This document shows positions 1 to 9,888 of a stretch of DNA of 64,000 nucleotides, piece after piece. Made by a program: the position numbers and the translations under genes. Positions within the stretch are counted from its first letter, which is position 1. Each line of letters starts with the position of its first letter. Source of the DNA: Globicatella sulfidifaciens DSM 15739 (lineage in GTDB: Bacteria > Bacillota > Bacilli > Lactobacillales > Aerococcaceae); contig NZ_FUWO01000001.1 in the NCBI RefSeq assembly GCF_900167405.1, positions 62,001 to 126,000 of the forward strand. Direction: 5' to 3'. Under the pieces are notes generated by a model that made no database searches, was not told the origin of the DNA, and saw only the letters and a program-made list of their open reading frames with translations.

Positions 1-73
1 TAATATCTTGTGCCATACGATCATCGGCAGCACGCACAATTACTTCTAGTTTTTCTAAATTTGTTTTTGTCAT
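1..73 (-). CDS. rsfS: ribosomal silencing factor RsfS (N-terminal fragment)
   Basis: Only the first 24 codons lie in the window; the gene continues past the left edge. The peptide starts MTKTNLEKLEVIVRAADDRM, which fits the N-terminus of RsfS (YbeB/DUF143). That family binds ribosomal protein uL14 and blocks subunit joining in poor growth conditions. The ATG at 73 overlaps the yqeK stop by four bases (ATGA), so the two are translationally coupled. The order nadD-yqeK-rsfS is standard in Firmicutes and supports the call more than the short peptide does. Confidence 0.8.
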   Translation of the reverse strand, partial: MTKTNLEKLEVIVRAADDRMAQDI

Positions 74-663
74 ACATTTCTCCTTAAAATCCATTGATTA
101 TAAAATTCGATGGTTGGTAAAAAAATTGCAACTTCTTCACTAGCTAAATGTTTGATTGTTTCAACCATTTTATAAGTGACCGCTGCATTAATATCTTTAT
201 ACGCTAATTTTCTAGCTTTTTTTACACCAGGAAAATCCCTACCTGGCTCCATGTAATCGGCAATAAATACCACTTTTACTAATGGAGACATTTCAGTCCA
301 ACCGATGGTATGTGCTGAAATGGCAGTTAAGATATCTTCATCTTCAATGTGGTACCAATCTTTGGCGATTGTAGCGGCTGCAAAGCCATGCCAAACATTA
401 TCATTTGCTTCTTTTAATGTTGGTTCATCCCAACGTTTTTGTGCTAATGCTAACATTTCCTCTTCTGGATAATCCTTCGCGTAATCATGCATTAGAGCAG
501 CTATACTGGCTTTTTCAGGGTCTACACCGTATTGCTTGGCTAATTCGATTGCCGTCGCTTCTACGCGTAATACATGCTGATAACGTTTGGGTTTGATTTT
601 GGTTGCTAAATCACTTAGTAATTGCTCACGGGTAACATTTATTAATTCATTTGAAAATTCCAT
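70..663 (-). CDS. yqeK: HD-domain hydrolase YqeK (Ap4A hydrolase family)
   Basis: 197 residues. An HD-domain metal-dependent hydrolase; characterised YqeK proteins symmetrically cleave diadenosine tetraphosphate. The metal-binding pattern is visible: RYQH near residue 30, then HDYAKD, then further histidines (WHGFAA, SAHT). The frame is open up to 717, inside nadD, but the ATG at 663 has AAAGGTGA placed correctly ahead of it and gives the usual family length, so I start there. The 3' end overlaps rsfS by four bases and the gene follows nadD closely in one operon. Confidence 0.9.
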   Translation of the reverse strand: MEFSNELINVTREQLLSDLATKIKPKRYQHVLRVEATAIELAKQYGVDPEKASIAALMHDYAKDYPEEEMLALAQKRWDEPTLKEANDNVWHGFAAATIAKDWYHIEDEDILTAISAHTIGWTEMSPLVKVVFIADYMEPGRDFPGVKKARKLAYKDINAAVTYKMVETIKHLASEEVAIFLPTIEFYNQWILRRNV

Positions 664-673
664 ATTTTCACCT

Positions 674-1354
674 TTAATCTTCCAGATATAAGCGATGCTT
701 TTTAATGTATTCTTCAACTGCTGGCGGTACTTGATATTTGATAGATTGTTCTAAGAAAACTCTTAATCGAATTTCGGTTGAACTTAAATCTACTAAAGGC
801 GAATCAACCCATAAAATCGGATACGGTCCCATATAAGGTTTTTCTCCTGGACGACGTACTGCCACGAATTGTACGAGTTGAACCAATTCATCGATTTCAC
901 GCCATGTTGATAAATCATTCGCGCTGTCACCGCCGATAATAAAGTAAAAATCAGCTTCAGGATATTCTTCTACAAAGTGGCGCATCGTATCAATGGTGTA
1001 ATTTTTCCCACCACGATTTACCTCATACGGTTGCAATTTGAACATCGGATTACCCGCAATGGCTTTTTGAACCATTTGCAGACGATGTTGTGAGGCAATC
1101 GTTTTTTTACCTGGTGCATGTGGTGGCTTAGCCGTTGGCATAAACCATACTTCATCCAAATCTAATTGATGACCCACTTGTTCAGCCATTAATAAATGTC
1201 CCAAGTGAGGTGGATTAAAAGTTCCACCCATAATCCCTATACGGTAACGTCCTTGGCGATTCGGTTGTAAGGCTTCTTGTGAATTTGCTAAAAAATCAAT
1301 TGCTTCTGCCAGTGCACGTTCAAAATCCGTTTCTGTCTCTGTTTGTAACGTCAT
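674..1354 (-). CDS. nadD: nicotinate-nucleotide adenylyltransferase
   Basis: 226 residues. Transfers AMP from ATP to nicotinate mononucleotide, a late step of NAD synthesis. The nucleotidyltransferase signature GIMGGTFNPPHLGHL lies near residues 40-55, with the SSTEIR motif close to the C-terminus. A roughly 40-residue N-terminal extension precedes the catalytic core, as in many Lactobacillales NadD proteins. The open frame begins with GTG at 1363, but that codon is part of the ribosome binding site GAGGTGA of the ATG at 1354, so the ATG is preferred. It lies between yhbY and yqeK. Confidence 0.94.
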   Translation of the reverse strand: MTLQTETETDFERALAEAIDFLANSQEALQPNRQGRYRIGIMGGTFNPPHLGHLLMAEQVGHQLDLDEVWFMPTAKPPHAPGKKTIASQHRLQMVQKAIAGNPMFKLQPYEVNRGGKNYTIDTMRHFVEEYPEADFYFIIGGDSANDLSTWREIDELVQLVQFVAVRRPGEKPYMGPYPILWVDSPLVDLSSTEIRLRVFLEQSIKYQVPPAVEEYIKKHRLYLED

Positions 1355-1374
1355 CCACTTCACCTCAATTCAAA

Positions 1375-1689
1375 TTAATCTAGTTCTAAAATTTGCAATG
1401 AATAATCACGATATTTTTCTGTTTCTGATTCACGATAAAGGGTAGCCGTATGACCAACAGTCTGAACGACTTCGGCATTAATTGCATCCGCTACTTTAGC
1501 CGCAGCCTCTTTAATTGTTTCATCAGAATTTTGTAAAATATTAAATTTCACTAGTTCGTGACGCTCAATCGCTAAATCGATTTGTTCAATAAAATTATCG
1601 GTTAAACCTAGTTTACCTACTTGATAAATTGATTTGATGGCATGAGATTCTTTCTTTAAATATTTTTTCTGTGCTTTATTCAGTGACAT
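1375..1689 (-). CDS. yhbY: ribosome assembly RNA-binding protein YhbY (CRM domain)
   Basis: 104 residues, the usual size. A single CRM domain that associates with precursors of the large ribosomal subunit. Visible features are the basic N-terminus (LNKAQKKYLKKESH), the QVGKLGLTDNF motif and the central ERHELVKFNIL segment. It lies 12 bases after yqeH and 20 bases before nadD, the conserved Firmicutes order. The aroE gene that sits between yqeH and yhbY in Bacillus is absent here. Confidence 0.93.
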   Translation of the reverse strand: MSLNKAQKKYLKKESHAIKSIYQVGKLGLTDNFIEQIDLAIERHELVKFNILQNSDETIKEAAAKVADAINAEVVQTVGHTATLYRESETEKYRDYSLQILELD

Positions 1690-1701
1690 CTTTTTCTCCT
1701 T

Positions 1702-2814
1702 TTAAATAATTGACTCGCGAACGGTTAAAGCAACGGCTTTCGGTGCCCAAATTGTTAAATCAACTGGCTGATTGACTGTTAACCATCCTAACCCCGATAA
1801 GGCAATGTCTTGATTTTTTTCTAAATGAATTTTTTTGGCAACTAATGGTGGATAGTTTTCGATACTATTAGGACCTGGTGGGCTTAGTAATTCACCACGA
1901 TGCTTCTGATAAAGGGTGTCAGCTTCTGATAGTTTGGTACGGTGAATATAGATATCATTTGATACGTAAAAAGTAAAAGCCGCTCTTGGTCCCGCATTAA
2001 AGTCCATGCGCATTAAGCCACCTAAGAAAATGGTTTGCTCTGGATTTAGTTGATACGTTTTGGGTTTTAATGGTTTAGTCGGTAACACTTGTTTGATTTC
2101 TGTACGTGATAAATAGTGGGCCAGTTGAGAGCGCCGTACAATTCCTGGTGTATCAATAATCGAGTGATCATCTGTTAAGGGGATTTCAATCATATCGAGT
2201 GTCGTCCCAGGATGATTAGAAGTCGTGACGATTGATTTAGCGCCACCATAATGATTAATCAACTGATTAATTAAGGTAGATTTTCCGACATTGGTTACTC
2301 CTACAATATAAACATTTTTATGATCAATATTCGCTTCAATCACATTAATAACTTCCGCTAAAGTATGTTGCTTCGTTGCACTGGCTAACAATACTTCTTC
2401 AGGAAACAGTTTATTTTGATTCATTACCACTTTAACCCAATGTTTTAATTTTCTAAGATTGGTTACTTTGGGTAATAAATCGACTTTGTTCGCTAATACG
2501 ACAAATGGTTGGCGACCAATAAAGCGTGATAAGCCATGAATGATACTCCCTTCAATATCGAAAATATCAACGACATAAATAACAAAAGCATCATCTTCCG
2601 CGATTTGATTTAATTTATCCAAAAAGACATCATCATCGATGGCGACATCTTGTAATTCATTATAATTGCGCAAACGAAAACATCTTTGACAGTAAAATTC
2701 ACCTTTTTCAATTCCTTTTTGTAAGGCACTATTAGGTAAATAACCGATTGCTTCTTCTTGTTCAGTTTGAATCGTAGCGCCACACCCGATACATTGGTAT
2801 GTTTGTTCAGCCAA
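1702..2814 (-). CDS. yqeH: ribosome biogenesis GTPase YqeH
   Basis: 370 residues. A circularly permuted GTPase needed for assembly of the 30S subunit. The N-terminal zinc finger (CIGCG ... CQRC) comes first. The G motifs follow in permuted order: NKVDLL (G4), SATKQ (G5), GVTNVGKST (P-loop), then DTPG (G3). The C-terminal third is the family-specific domain. First visible gene of the yqeH-yhbY-nadD-yqeK-rsfS operon. The HAD phosphatase gene yqeG, often just upstream, is not here. Confidence 0.95.
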   Translation of the reverse strand: MAEQTYQCIGCGATIQTEQEEAIGYLPNSALQKGIEKGEFYCQRCFRLRNYNELQDVAIDDDVFLDKLNQIAEDDAFVIYVVDIFDIEGSIIHGLSRFIGRQPFVVLANKVDLLPKVTNLRKLKHWVKVVMNQNKLFPEEVLLASATKQHTLAEVINVIEANIDHKNVYIVGVTNVGKSTLINQLINHYGGAKSIVTTSNHPGTTLDMIEIPLTDDHSIIDTPGIVRRSQLAHYLSRTEIKQVLPTKPLKPKTYQLNPEQTIFLGGLMRMDFNAGPRAAFTFYVSNDIYIHRTKLSEADTLYQKHRGELLSPPGPNSIENYPPLVAKKIHLEKNQDIALSGLGWLTVNQPVDLTIWAPKAVALTVRESII

Positions 2815-2902
2815 ATGCTTTCCTCCTTGGTTCTTCTAATAATTGACTTGGTTATTTCTTATTATAGCACAACCGTGCCCTAAGAAAGTAGTAAATGGTA
2901 AT

Positions 2903-2933
2903 AAAAAAAGGAACTAGAATATCTTCCAGTCCC
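2903..2933 (-). terminator. rho-independent terminator after the YkuJ-like gene
   Basis: On the minus strand a stem GGGACTGGA / TCTAGTTCC with two G-T pairs is followed by seven T. It ends transcription of the small gene at 2950 before yqeH. Confidence 0.75.
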
Positions 2934-2949
2934 GAAAAATGCTCTTTAA

Positions 2950-3177
2950 TTAAGCCAATAATTCAAAAATTTCAATTGCTACTAAATCTATATCATCAAA
3001 TTGATAAGTCGTATCATTTTCACGATCGGTCATTTCAAAAGAATCATTTTCTTTTGTATATTTTACGATGCACTTTTCAACGCCTTCAACTTCAAATCGA
3101 CGAACTTCTTCATTATTTTCTGATGCCATCATCGAATTTAATCGTTGAATTATTCCTATTAATACCGAAGGTTTCAT
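2950..3177 (-). CDS. YkuJ-like protein (DUF1797)
   Basis: 75 residues. The sequence matches my memory of the YkuJ/DUF1797 family: an N-terminal helix (GIIQRLNSMM), RFEVEG, a central VKYTKEN strand and the end DLVAIEIFELL. YkuJ has a known fold but no established function. Soluble, acidic, no membrane segment. It is a single-gene unit, with AAAGGA ahead of its ATG and its own terminator. Confidence 0.75.
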   Translation of the reverse strand: MKPSVLIGIIQRLNSMMASENNEEVRRFEVEGVEKCIVKYTKENDSFEMTDRENDTTYQFDDIDLVAIEIFELLA

Positions 3178-3317
3178 GGAAACATTCCTTTCTTCGTTTA
3201 AGATGTGTAAACAGCTTATTGGCTAAATAACATCAGCCCAAAACTCCACATACACTATGTTAACAAAATATGTTCAAATTGCAAGAAAAAGCAAAGCGAA
3301 TTTTCAATTATTTTTCG

Positions 3318-4562
3318 CTAGTTATTTGTAAATTCTTGACCATTTTCCTTATCTGGGCCTAATACAACATCACGGATTAAGTTTTTAATTCGTGGAATCA
3401 CAATATCCGGAATATTAAAGCGCGAGCGACATTTATGTTGGATCGCATATTCGTAAAACGCTTCTGCCGATTGACCAAAAGTTTCTACTGAAATAGCCGA
3501 TAAGGCTTTCGTATCAATTGTTTGAATTTCACCACATTCCATTTGTTTTAAAAAGTTAATGGCCGTTTGCGATAAACTCACTTGTTCATCAAATAATTGA
3601 CCAAAACACGCTTGTGGCATTAAAGATTCTAAATAAGGATTGCGTTTTGCGATAATCGGTAAACAATTGGCAAAGGCTTCTAAATAAGTCAATCCTTGCG
3701 TTTCAGATTCAGAAGCATTTAAATACAAATCACATAACTGATAATAATGGGGTACTTCGTCATAGCTAGCCTCTCCAATAAAATCAATTCTAGCTGTTTT
3801 TTTGGCAGCTTGATTTTCTAATTCCTCTCGTGCTGGTCCGTCGCCTACAATTAATAGTCGCGAATTAGGATATTCTTTAGCAATTAACTCATATTCATCG
3901 ATTACTTTATCAATACTTTTTTCTTTGGATAAACGTGATAAAGATAAAAAAACTTTTTCATCTGAAGCGATTGCTAACTTTGATTTTAACTCCGCTACTT
4001 TTTCTTTATTTGGTTCAGGAATTTTAACCCCCGTTGGGATAACGCGAATCTCATTTTGGATACCATATTCTCTCAATTTTTCAAAGGTCATCTTACTTGG
4101 AGCGATAATCCCTTCTACTTGTTCACAAAACAATCGGGTTAATGTGCCAACATGTTTGGCTTGAATCAAGTCGCCATCTAAAATATAATGCGTATATTTC
4201 TCGTACAATGTATGATAAGTATGAATGACTGGAATTTTTAATCTTCCCGCCACATATAAACCAGTTAAACCTAAAGAAAATTCTGTATGCGTATGAATCA
4301 CATCCAATTTAAACCGACGAGCTATTCTCAATGCTTTATCAAAACCACTATATGCAATACGCCGCTCTTCAAAACTTACAAATGGAATACTAGGCAGCCT
4401 CACGATAGTCCCATCTTCATCATCATCGGCATGAGGGTCCGTTGTTGTAAAGATAATAACGAAATGTCCTCTTTTAACCAATTCGTCCCTTAATGATTTG
4501 ATAGAAGTCGAAACCCCACTGACCTGAGGAAAATAAGTATCTGTAAATAGCCCGATATTCAT
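3318..4562 (-). CDS. GT4 glycosyltransferase, probably 1,2-diacylglycerol 3-glucosyltransferase
   Basis: 414 residues, two Rossmann-like GT-B domains. The N-terminus MNIGLFTDTYFPQVSGVSTS, the HTHTEFSLG and TYHTLYEKYTHY motifs, PTGV near residue 180 and the C-terminal nucleotide-sugar region NASESETQGLTYLEA are typical of GT4 enzymes of the LafA/BgsB/Ypm-like group that glucosylate diacylglycerol for glycolipid and lipoteichoic acid anchors. The second glucosyltransferase that is often a neighbour is absent. Monocistronic by context. The lipid acceptor is inferred from family resemblance, not shown by the sequence. Confidence 0.75.
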   Translation of the reverse strand: MNIGLFTDTYFPQVSGVSTSIKSLRDELVKRGHFVIIFTTTDPHADDDEDGTIVRLPSIPFVSFEERRIAYSGFDKALRIARRFKLDVIHTHTEFSLGLTGLYVAGRLKIPVIHTYHTLYEKYTHYILDGDLIQAKHVGTLTRLFCEQVEGIIAPSKMTFEKLREYGIQNEIRVIPTGVKIPEPNKEKVAELKSKLAIASDEKVFLSLSRLSKEKSIDKVIDEYELIAKEYPNSRLLIVGDGPAREELENQAAKKTARIDFIGEASYDEVPHYYQLCDLYLNASESETQGLTYLEAFANCLPIIAKRNPYLESLMPQACFGQLFDEQVSLSQTAINFLKQMECGEIQTIDTKALSAISVETFGQSAEAFYEYAIQHKCRSRFNIPDIVIPRIKNLIRDVVLGPDKENGQEFTNN

Positions 4563-4679
4563 ATTGTCACCACTCTCTCGCCATAATATTTACACTTTGG
4601 TAATTCTATTATAGAAAATTTTGACTACAAATGAAAGAACAACTCATCAATCTAGTATAAATTCAGACTTTTGGTCCAG

Positions 4680-4851
4680 ATGGGAGTAGACCAGAAGTAG
4701 AAAATTGAATAATTTTCGCTTCGTCGGCCTACCCCCGCACAGTTGGGAGTGGACCAACCTCTTTAAGACGCAGGTTGAGACCACTCAACCACTGCGCTCT
4801 GAATTAAATAGACATGCCTGAACAGAATTTAAAAAGTTTTTGCCCACTCCC
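4680..4851 (-). repeat. modular intergenic repeat, copy 1 (one B, one A)
   Basis: Read on the minus strand: head starting at the GGGAGTGGGC end (4851), an A module hairpin GCGCAGTGGTTGAGTGG...CTGCGTC (about 4796-4765), a short linker, and one 63-bp B module containing GTGCGGGGGTAGGCC and an A/T-rich hairpin (4745-4680). The outer ends GGGAGT and ACTCCC are complementary. It fills the gap between the glycosyltransferase and ptsI. Confidence 0.85.
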
Positions 4852-5124
4852 TTTTTATATGGTGAAAGTGAACATGATAGCAATCTCGCTTATGCACTCA
4901 TACGCTCCAGTAGCTTGTAGAAGCCAATTCAGGTAAATCAACATGGTTTTTGTTATGACAAAATTAGATAACGATACGTACTAAAAAATGCCTCTATACT
5001 TTTAGCTATAGGTGAATAGAGAAATTTTCATGCCCCACAACATTTGACAAAGAGACACAAAACATTCATTCACTGTTGCAAGATCACCCCGATATTACGT
5101 CCGGTTTTTTCGTACTTTAAAATG
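4852..5124. other. intergenic stretch without recognisable features
   Basis: About 270 bases between repeat copy 1 and the ptsI terminator. I see no open reading frame with a ribosome binding site, no repeat module and no clear promoter. Confidence 0.5.
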
Positions 5125-5171
5125 CAAAAAAGAGGTCAAGATGAAATCCAGTGAATTTCTCCTAACCTCTT
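5125..5171 (-). terminator. terminator of ptsHI
   Basis: Minus strand: AAGAGGT...ACCTCTT with an inner GAAAT/ATTTC stem, followed by TTTTTT. It lies 18 bases after the ptsI stop. Confidence 0.8.
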
Positions 5172-5188
5172 AGTTATTTAATTACAAA

Positions 5189-6928
5189 TTAGTTGTTTTG
5201 AGCAGCTTCAACCGCAGCATTAACTAACTCTACTACTTCTTCAGCAGTTGAACATTCGTTAATCGCTTTGTCAGCTAGTGCTTGCATATCCGTTAAGTTT
5301 AATTTACTAATTAAGCTACGAGTTTTTAATACGCTGGTAGCACTCATAGAGAATTCATCTAAGCCCATACCTAATAATAATGGAACAGCGATTTGGTCGC
5401 CGGCCATTTCCCCACACATACCAGTCCATTTACCTTCTTTATGTGAAGATTCGATAACGTGTTTAATTAACGTCAAGATTGATGGATTATATGGTTGGTA
5501 TAAGTATGAAACTTGTTCATTCATACGGTCTGCAGCCATTGTATATTGAATTAAGTCATTCGTACCAATACTGAAGAAGTCTACTTCTTTAGCAAATTGG
5601 TGCGCTAAAACAGCAGCCGCTGGAATTTCGATCATAATCCCTACTTGGATTGAATCTGAAACTTCTATTCCTTCTGCTACTAACTCAGCTTTAGTTTCAT
5701 CTAAAATCGCTTTAGCGGCACGGAATTCTTGTAACGTTGCAATCATCGGGAACATGATACGTAAATCACCATGAACAGACGCTCTTAATAAAGCACGTAA
5801 TTGTGTTTTAAACATTTCTTTACGGTCTAATGAGATACGAATCGCACGGTAACCTAAGAATGGGTTCATTTCTTCTGGTAAAGTTAAATAAGGTAATTCT
5901 TTATCTCCACCAATATCCATTGTACGAACAACAACACCCTTACCGTCCATTGACTCTAATACTGTTTTATACGCTTCGTATTGATCATCTTCGGTTGGGA
6001 AGTCTGGAGAATCCATATATAAGAATTCAGTACGGTATAAACCAACACCTTCGGCTCCATTTTCTAAGACACCTTTAACGTCTTTTGGTGTTCCGATGTT
6101 AGCCGCTAATTCAACATGATGACCATCTTTAGTTACAGATGGTGCTGCAACTAATTTTTCCCATTCTGCTTTTTGGGCAGCATAAGCATCTGCTTTAGCT
6201 TGGTACTCTTTAATTTCGTCTTCTGTTGGATTTAATAATACAATGCCTTCTAACGCATCAACAATTAATAAATCGCCATCTTTTACTGTTTCAGTAATTG
6301 ATTTTGTTCCAACGATAGCTGGAATTTCTAAAGAACGCGCCATAATTGCTGAGTGAGAAGTACGTCCACCAATGTTGGTTACGAACGCTTTTACAAAATC
6401 TTTGTTTAATTGCGCTGTATCACTTGGTGTTAAGTCGTGTGCAATCACAACGACTTCCTCATCGATGGTTGCAGGACTTGGTAATTTAACGCCTAATAAT
6501 GCAGCTAAGACACGTTCGCTAACATCTTTAATATCAGCTGCACGTTCTTGCATATAAGGATTATCTTCCATTCCAGCAAACATGTTAATAAAGAATGTTG
6601 AAACTTCATGTAACGCAGCTTCAGCATTCACATTTTCATCTTTAATTTTCATTTTTACTTGATCCGTAAATTCAGGATCTTGTAAGACCATCAAGTGCGC
6701 ATCAAAGACTTGTGCCTCTTCCGCACCTAAAGATTCTTTGGCAATATCTCTAATTTTTGAAACTTCTGCAATAGCTTGCCCATAAGCAGCATCTAAACGA
6801 GCAACCTCTGCATCTGCATCTTCAACACGTTTTGTTTCAAAAGAAAGGTTTGGTTCTGTTAAAAGATAAACAGGAGCGATAGCAATGCCATCGCTCGCTG
6901 CAATCCCAGTTAATTTAACTGTTGTCAT
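5189..6928 (-). CDS. ptsI: PTS enzyme I (phosphoenolpyruvate-protein phosphotransferase)
   Basis: 579 residues, full family length. Autophosphorylates from PEP and passes the phosphate to HPr, feeding all PTS sugar permeases. The phospho-histidine region [18 protein letters not shown] is near residues 185-205; the C-terminal PEP-binding domain carries [14 protein letters not shown] and the catalytic cysteine motif CGEMAGD. It starts one base after the ptsH stop, so the two genes form a coupled operon ended by the terminator at 5125-5171. Confidence 0.98.
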   Translation of the reverse strand: MTTVKLTGIAASDGIAIAPVYLLTEPNLSFETKRVEDADAEVARLDAAYGQAIAEVSKIRDIAKESLGAEEAQVFDAHLMVLQDPEFTDQVKMKIKDENVNAEAALHEVSTFFINMFAGMEDNPYMQERAADIKDVSERVLAALLGVKLPSPATIDEEVVVIAHDLTPSDTAQLNKDFVKAFVTNIGGRTSHSAIMARSLEIPAIVGTKSITETVKDGDLLIVDALEGIVLLNPTEDEIKEYQAKADAYAAQKAEWEKLVAAPSVTKDGHHVELAANIGTPKDVKGVLENGAEGVGLYRTEFLYMDSPDFPTEDDQYEAYKTVLESMDGKGVVVRTMDIGGDKELPYLTLPEEMNPFLGYRAIRISLDRKEMFKTQLRALLRASVHGDLRIMFPMIATLQEFRAAKAILDETKAELVAEGIEVSDSIQVGIMIEIPAAAVLAHQFAKEVDFFSIGTNDLIQYTMAADRMNEQVSYLYQPYNPSILTLIKHVIESSHKEGKWTGMCGEMAGDQIAVPLLLGMGLDEFSMSATSVLKTRSLISKLNLTDMQALADKAINECSTAEEVVELVNAAVEAAQNN

Positions 6929-6929
6929 A

Positions 6930-7196
6930 TTAGTTAGCTAAACCTTCGTTTTTCATGGTTTCAGCAACTGCTGCGATTGCTTCAACTTCATCGGCACCTT
7001 CAGCTGTAATCACGACATCAGCTCCTTGGCCAACACCTAGTGACATTACACCCATGATAGATTTAAGGTTAACTGATTTACCTTTATATTCTAAGTTTAA
7101 ATCTGAAGAAAATTTGCTCGCAGTTTGAACTAATAAAGTTGCTGGACGAGCGTGGATTCCTGTTTCAGCTACTACATGAAATTCTTTCTTTTCCAT
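6930..7196 (-). CDS. ptsH: phosphocarrier protein HPr
   Basis: 88 residues. The histidine phosphorylated by enzyme I is in [12 protein letters not shown] (His15 region). The regulatory serine is in [12 protein letters not shown] (Ser46 region), the target of HPr kinase in Firmicutes and the basis of CcpA-mediated carbon repression. First gene of ptsHI. A TATGAT candidate -10 box lies near 7260 but I see no convincing -35 box. Confidence 0.98.
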   Translation of the reverse strand: MEKKEFHVVAETGIHARPATLLVQTASKFSSDLNLEYKGKSVNLKSIMGVMSLGVGQGADVVITAEGADEVEAIAAVAETMKNEGLAN

Positions 7197-7512
7197 AATA
7201 CAATACCCCTTTAAGATAATTTATTAAGAGCCGTTTTGAGATTTATCAAAACTGAACCCTATCATAGTAAGAATACCATTTTTTTAAGGTTCTAACAACT
7301 ATTTATGCTGATTTTCTTAAATAAAACCCCTTTTAGCCCTTTTTGTCGCTATTTTTGTGAAGCGCCAACACTATTGTACTACTTTTCACAAGTTTTGAAA
7401 ACCCTTTTACATATTTTATTTAATATAGGCTTGCGTTACTCTTTTCATAGATATTGTATTAATTATTTTTATTTTATCAGCTTTTTTACTGTTATTTTCA
7501 TTAAAATAAGAT

Positions 7513-7518
7513 TATAAT
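7513..7518 (+). promoter_or_regulatory. candidate -10 box of the DUF1827 gene
   Basis: TATAAT lies 27 bases before the ATG at 7546, in a very A/T-rich tract, and GAGGAGGT is correctly placed at 7533-7540. The -35 region is weak. The rest of 7197-7512 holds nothing else I can name. Confidence 0.45.
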
Positions 7519-7545
7519 AGTAAACAAAAGCAGAGGAGGTTCTAC

Positions 7546-7824
7546 ATGAAATTAATCGATGTTACCAATAGCCACTCAGATTTAGTAACTCGCCAACTAG
7601 AAAACACCGACTCTCACTCAGTTCGTGTCTATTCTGTTGGTCCTTGTACAGTTATTTATACTATCGCCAATACACATCAAAATATTATTATCATTAATAA
7701 AACTAGACCGGTTCGTCAAAGAGAAATCGACTTTGTTTTAGGTAAATTACTCCCTGACACAAATGTAGATGAATTGGAGACAATAAAAGGTGATAACTTC
7801 ATTCAATTTGAGTTAAAGAATTAA
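7546..7824 (+). CDS. DUF1827-like conserved protein
   Basis: 92 residues. Resembles the DUF1827 family of small proteins found in Lactobacillales; no function is established. Visible pattern: KLIDVTNSHSDLVTRQLENT at the start, then VYSVGPCTVIYTIA, IIIINKTRPVR and a C-terminal acidic stretch. No signal peptide or membrane helix, so probably cytoplasmic. It is read from its own promoter, opposite to ptsHI and prfC, and ends at a strong hairpin. Confidence 0.7.
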   Translation: MKLIDVTNSHSDLVTRQLENTDSHSVRVYSVGPCTVIYTIANTHQNIIIINKTRPVRQREIDFVLGKLLPDTNVDELETIKGDNFIQFELKN

Positions 7825-7831
7825 ATAATTA

Positions 7832-7912
7832 CCACTAAGTTTTACCAGTAATCATCAAGGCTTATCTTAATCAGCCAGCAAAGATGAATTAGGTTTAACT
7901 TAGTGGTTTTTT
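7832..7912 (+). terminator. terminator after the DUF1827 gene
   Basis: CCACTAAGTT at 7832 and AACTTAGTGG ending at 7906 form a perfect 10-bp stem with a long loop, followed by TTTTTT on the plus strand. It separates this gene from convergent prfC. Confidence 0.7.
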
Positions 7913-7925
7913 ATCGATTTTTTAA

Positions 7926-9509
7926 TTAAAGTAACTGCAATAATGTCACATCAGGATATTTATCTTTAAACCAATTTTCAGCGAATTGATTTTCAAATAA
8001 AAATACTGGATTTCCGAAACGGTCACGCGTTAATAAATTACGGCTACTTGACATGTTCGGGTTTAAATCTTTCTCGTCGATCCAACGAGCAATTTTGTTC
8101 CCCATTGGGGTCATTACAACTTCAGCATTATACTCATGTAATAAACGGTATTGGAAAACTTCAAATTGTAATTGCCCCACAGCTCCAATAATATATTCTT
8201 CAGTATGATAAGTCTTATATAATTGAATCGCCCCTTCTTGAACTAATTGTTCAATTCCTTTATGAAAAGATTTTTGTTTCATCACATTTTTAGGTGTCAC
8301 TTTCATAAATAATTCAGGGGTAAATTGTGGTAATGGTTTAAACTCAACATTGCTTTTTCCTGAAAAAATCGTATCGCCGATTTGTAAATTACCAGTATCA
8401 TACAAACCAATAATATCACCTGCTACGGCTTCTTGCGTTTCTTCACGTGAATCAGCCATAAACTGCGTTGTATGAGCTAAACGCAATACCTTACCGGTTC
8501 TCTTTAAGGTGACATTCATCCCTTTTTCAAACGATCCGGAACAAATGCGGATAAAAGCAATACGATCGCGGTGAGCCGGGTTCATATTGGCTTGGATTTT
8601 GAAAATAAAGCCTGTAAATTGTTCATCCGTCGGATCGACGACTATCGACTCATCTTTGGTCTCTACTTTAGATGGGGCCGGTGCTAAGTCAACAAAGGCA
8701 TCAAAGAAAGTTTGAACACCAAATCCGGTTAAGGCCGATCCAAAGAAGACTGGGGTTAATTTACCTGTATTGATTAACTCGCGGTCAAATTCATTACCTG
8801 CTTCCGCTAATAATTGTGCATCTTCTAGCGCTTGAGTATAGATGGAAGATTCTTTAAATGGATGTTCTCCTACGGCTTCGCCCTCTTCGTCTAGTGGGAT
8901 ATATGTTTCTTCACCTTCTTGGGAACCTTTTAATTCAACTCGTTTATTATATAAATCATATAAACCTAGCAAACCTTTTCCCATCCCCATTGGCCAATTC
9001 ATTGGATAGGCATCAATGCCTAAGACTTCTTCTAATTCCGCAACTAATTCTAATGGTTCGCGCCCATCACGGTCTAATTTATTCATAAAGGTAAAAATGG
9101 GAATGCCACGCATGCTACAGACTTCAAATAATTTTTTCGTTTGTGGCTCAATCCCTTTACCTGAATCCACCACCATCACGGCTGCGTCAACGGCCATTAA
9201 TGTTCGATACGTATCTTCTGAGAAGTCCTCGTGCCCTGGTGTATCGACAATATTCACTTGGAACCCATCATAATCCACTTGCATCACTGAACTCGTTACC
9301 GAAATCCCTCTTTGTTTTTCGATTTCCATCCAATCAGATTTTGCAAATTTGTTTGATTTTTTACCTTTTGCTTTTACCGTTCCCGCTTCACGAATTGCAC
9401 CACTAAACAACAAGAATTGTTCTGTAATCGTCGTTTTCCCTGCATCTGGATGGGAAATAATCGCAAAAGTTCGGCGTTTATTTACTTCTTTTTTTAAGTT
9501 GATTGCCAT
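7926..9509 (-). CDS. prfC: peptide chain release factor 3
   Basis: 527 residues, full length. A translational GTPase that recycles RF1/RF2 after termination. P-loop SHPDAGKTT at about residue 19, the RF3-type switch segment ([19 protein letters not shown]), DTPGHEDF (G3) and NKLD (G4), then the beta-barrel and C-terminal domains. The insert after G1 distinguishes RF3 from EF-G. Monocistronic by context; the upstream space holds repeat copies. Confidence 0.96.
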   Translation of the reverse strand: MAINLKKEVNKRRTFAIISHPDAGKTTITEQFLLFSGAIREAGTVKAKGKKSNKFAKSDWMEIEKQRGISVTSSVMQVDYDGFQVNIVDTPGHEDFSEDTYRTLMAVDAAVMVVDSGKGIEPQTKKLFEVCSMRGIPIFTFMNKLDRDGREPLELVAELEEVLGIDAYPMNWPMGMGKGLLGLYDLYNKRVELKGSQEGEETYIPLDEEGEAVGEHPFKESSIYTQALEDAQLLAEAGNEFDRELINTGKLTPVFFGSALTGFGVQTFFDAFVDLAPAPSKVETKDESIVVDPTDEQFTGFIFKIQANMNPAHRDRIAFIRICSGSFEKGMNVTLKRTGKVLRLAHTTQFMADSREETQEAVAGDIIGLYDTGNLQIGDTIFSGKSNVEFKPLPQFTPELFMKVTPKNVMKQKSFHKGIEQLVQEGAIQLYKTYHTEEYIIGAVGQLQFEVFQYRLLHEYNAEVVMTPMGNKIARWIDEKDLNPNMSSSRNLLTRDRFGNPVFLFENQFAENWFKDKYPDVTLLQLL

Positions 9510-9551
9510 TAGAAACTCCTATCTTTATTAATTTATTATTTAAAAAAATCA

Positions 9552-9675
9552 AAGGAGTGAACAAGATGTAGAAAATCGTTTGATTTTCACTACGTCTGCC
9601 CACCCCCGCACTGTTGAATAACAATAAAACAATCTCTCACTAGACACGTTTTATGCCATTCAACTGCTGCGACAT
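9552..9675 (-). repeat. modular intergenic repeat, copy 2a (degenerate)
   Basis: A diverged copy in minus orientation. The B module is still readable (GGAGTGAAC, GTAGAAAAT, CCCACCCCCGCAC), while the A module has decayed to a TTCAACTGCTGCGAC remnant. It abuts copy 2b. Confidence 0.6.
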
Positions 9676-9695
9676 TATAGAACGCCACAAAACAA

Positions 9696-9870
9696 GGGAG
9701 TGGGCAAGAAGTAGAAAATTAAATAATTTTCGCTACGTCTGCCCACCCCCCGCACAGTTGAGTAGGTCTCAAACAAGTTGTTAAGACGTAGATTGAGACC
9801 ACTCAACCACTGCGCTTTTAATTAACGAACAATAATCTTAACTAACTTTATCAAGTTTATGCCCAGCCTC
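9696..9870 (-). repeat. modular intergenic repeat, copy 2b (one B, one A)
   Basis: Minus orientation. Head at GAGGCTGGGC (9870-9861), the A module GCGCAGTGGTTGAGTGG, the linker GTTTGAGACCTACTCAA (9774-9758) and one B module ending GCCCACTCCC. The A segment 9806-9791 can pair with the linker; both carry the T-A version of a pair that is C-G in the copy at 34545. Confidence 0.85.
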
Positions 9871-9888
9871 TCGTCTGTTCATCTTTTA

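Noticed and set aside
674-717. Long N-terminal version of YqeK starting at 717
   Set aside because: It would start inside nadD without a ribosome binding site; the ATG at 663 has AAAGGTGA and fits the family length. The same reasoning removed the long versions of hpt, pepF, pta, luxS, PhnE, GH31, DivIC and Mfd.
2815-4562. yqeG or aroE belonging to the yqeH operon
   Set aside because: Neither is found; the genes upstream are a YkuJ-like protein with its own terminator and a GT4 glycosyltransferase.
9143-9406. Open frames on the plus strand opposite prfC, mfd, ftsH, argS and others
   Set aside because: They are antisense shadows of highly conserved genes, lack ribosome binding sites and show no recognisable protein pattern.
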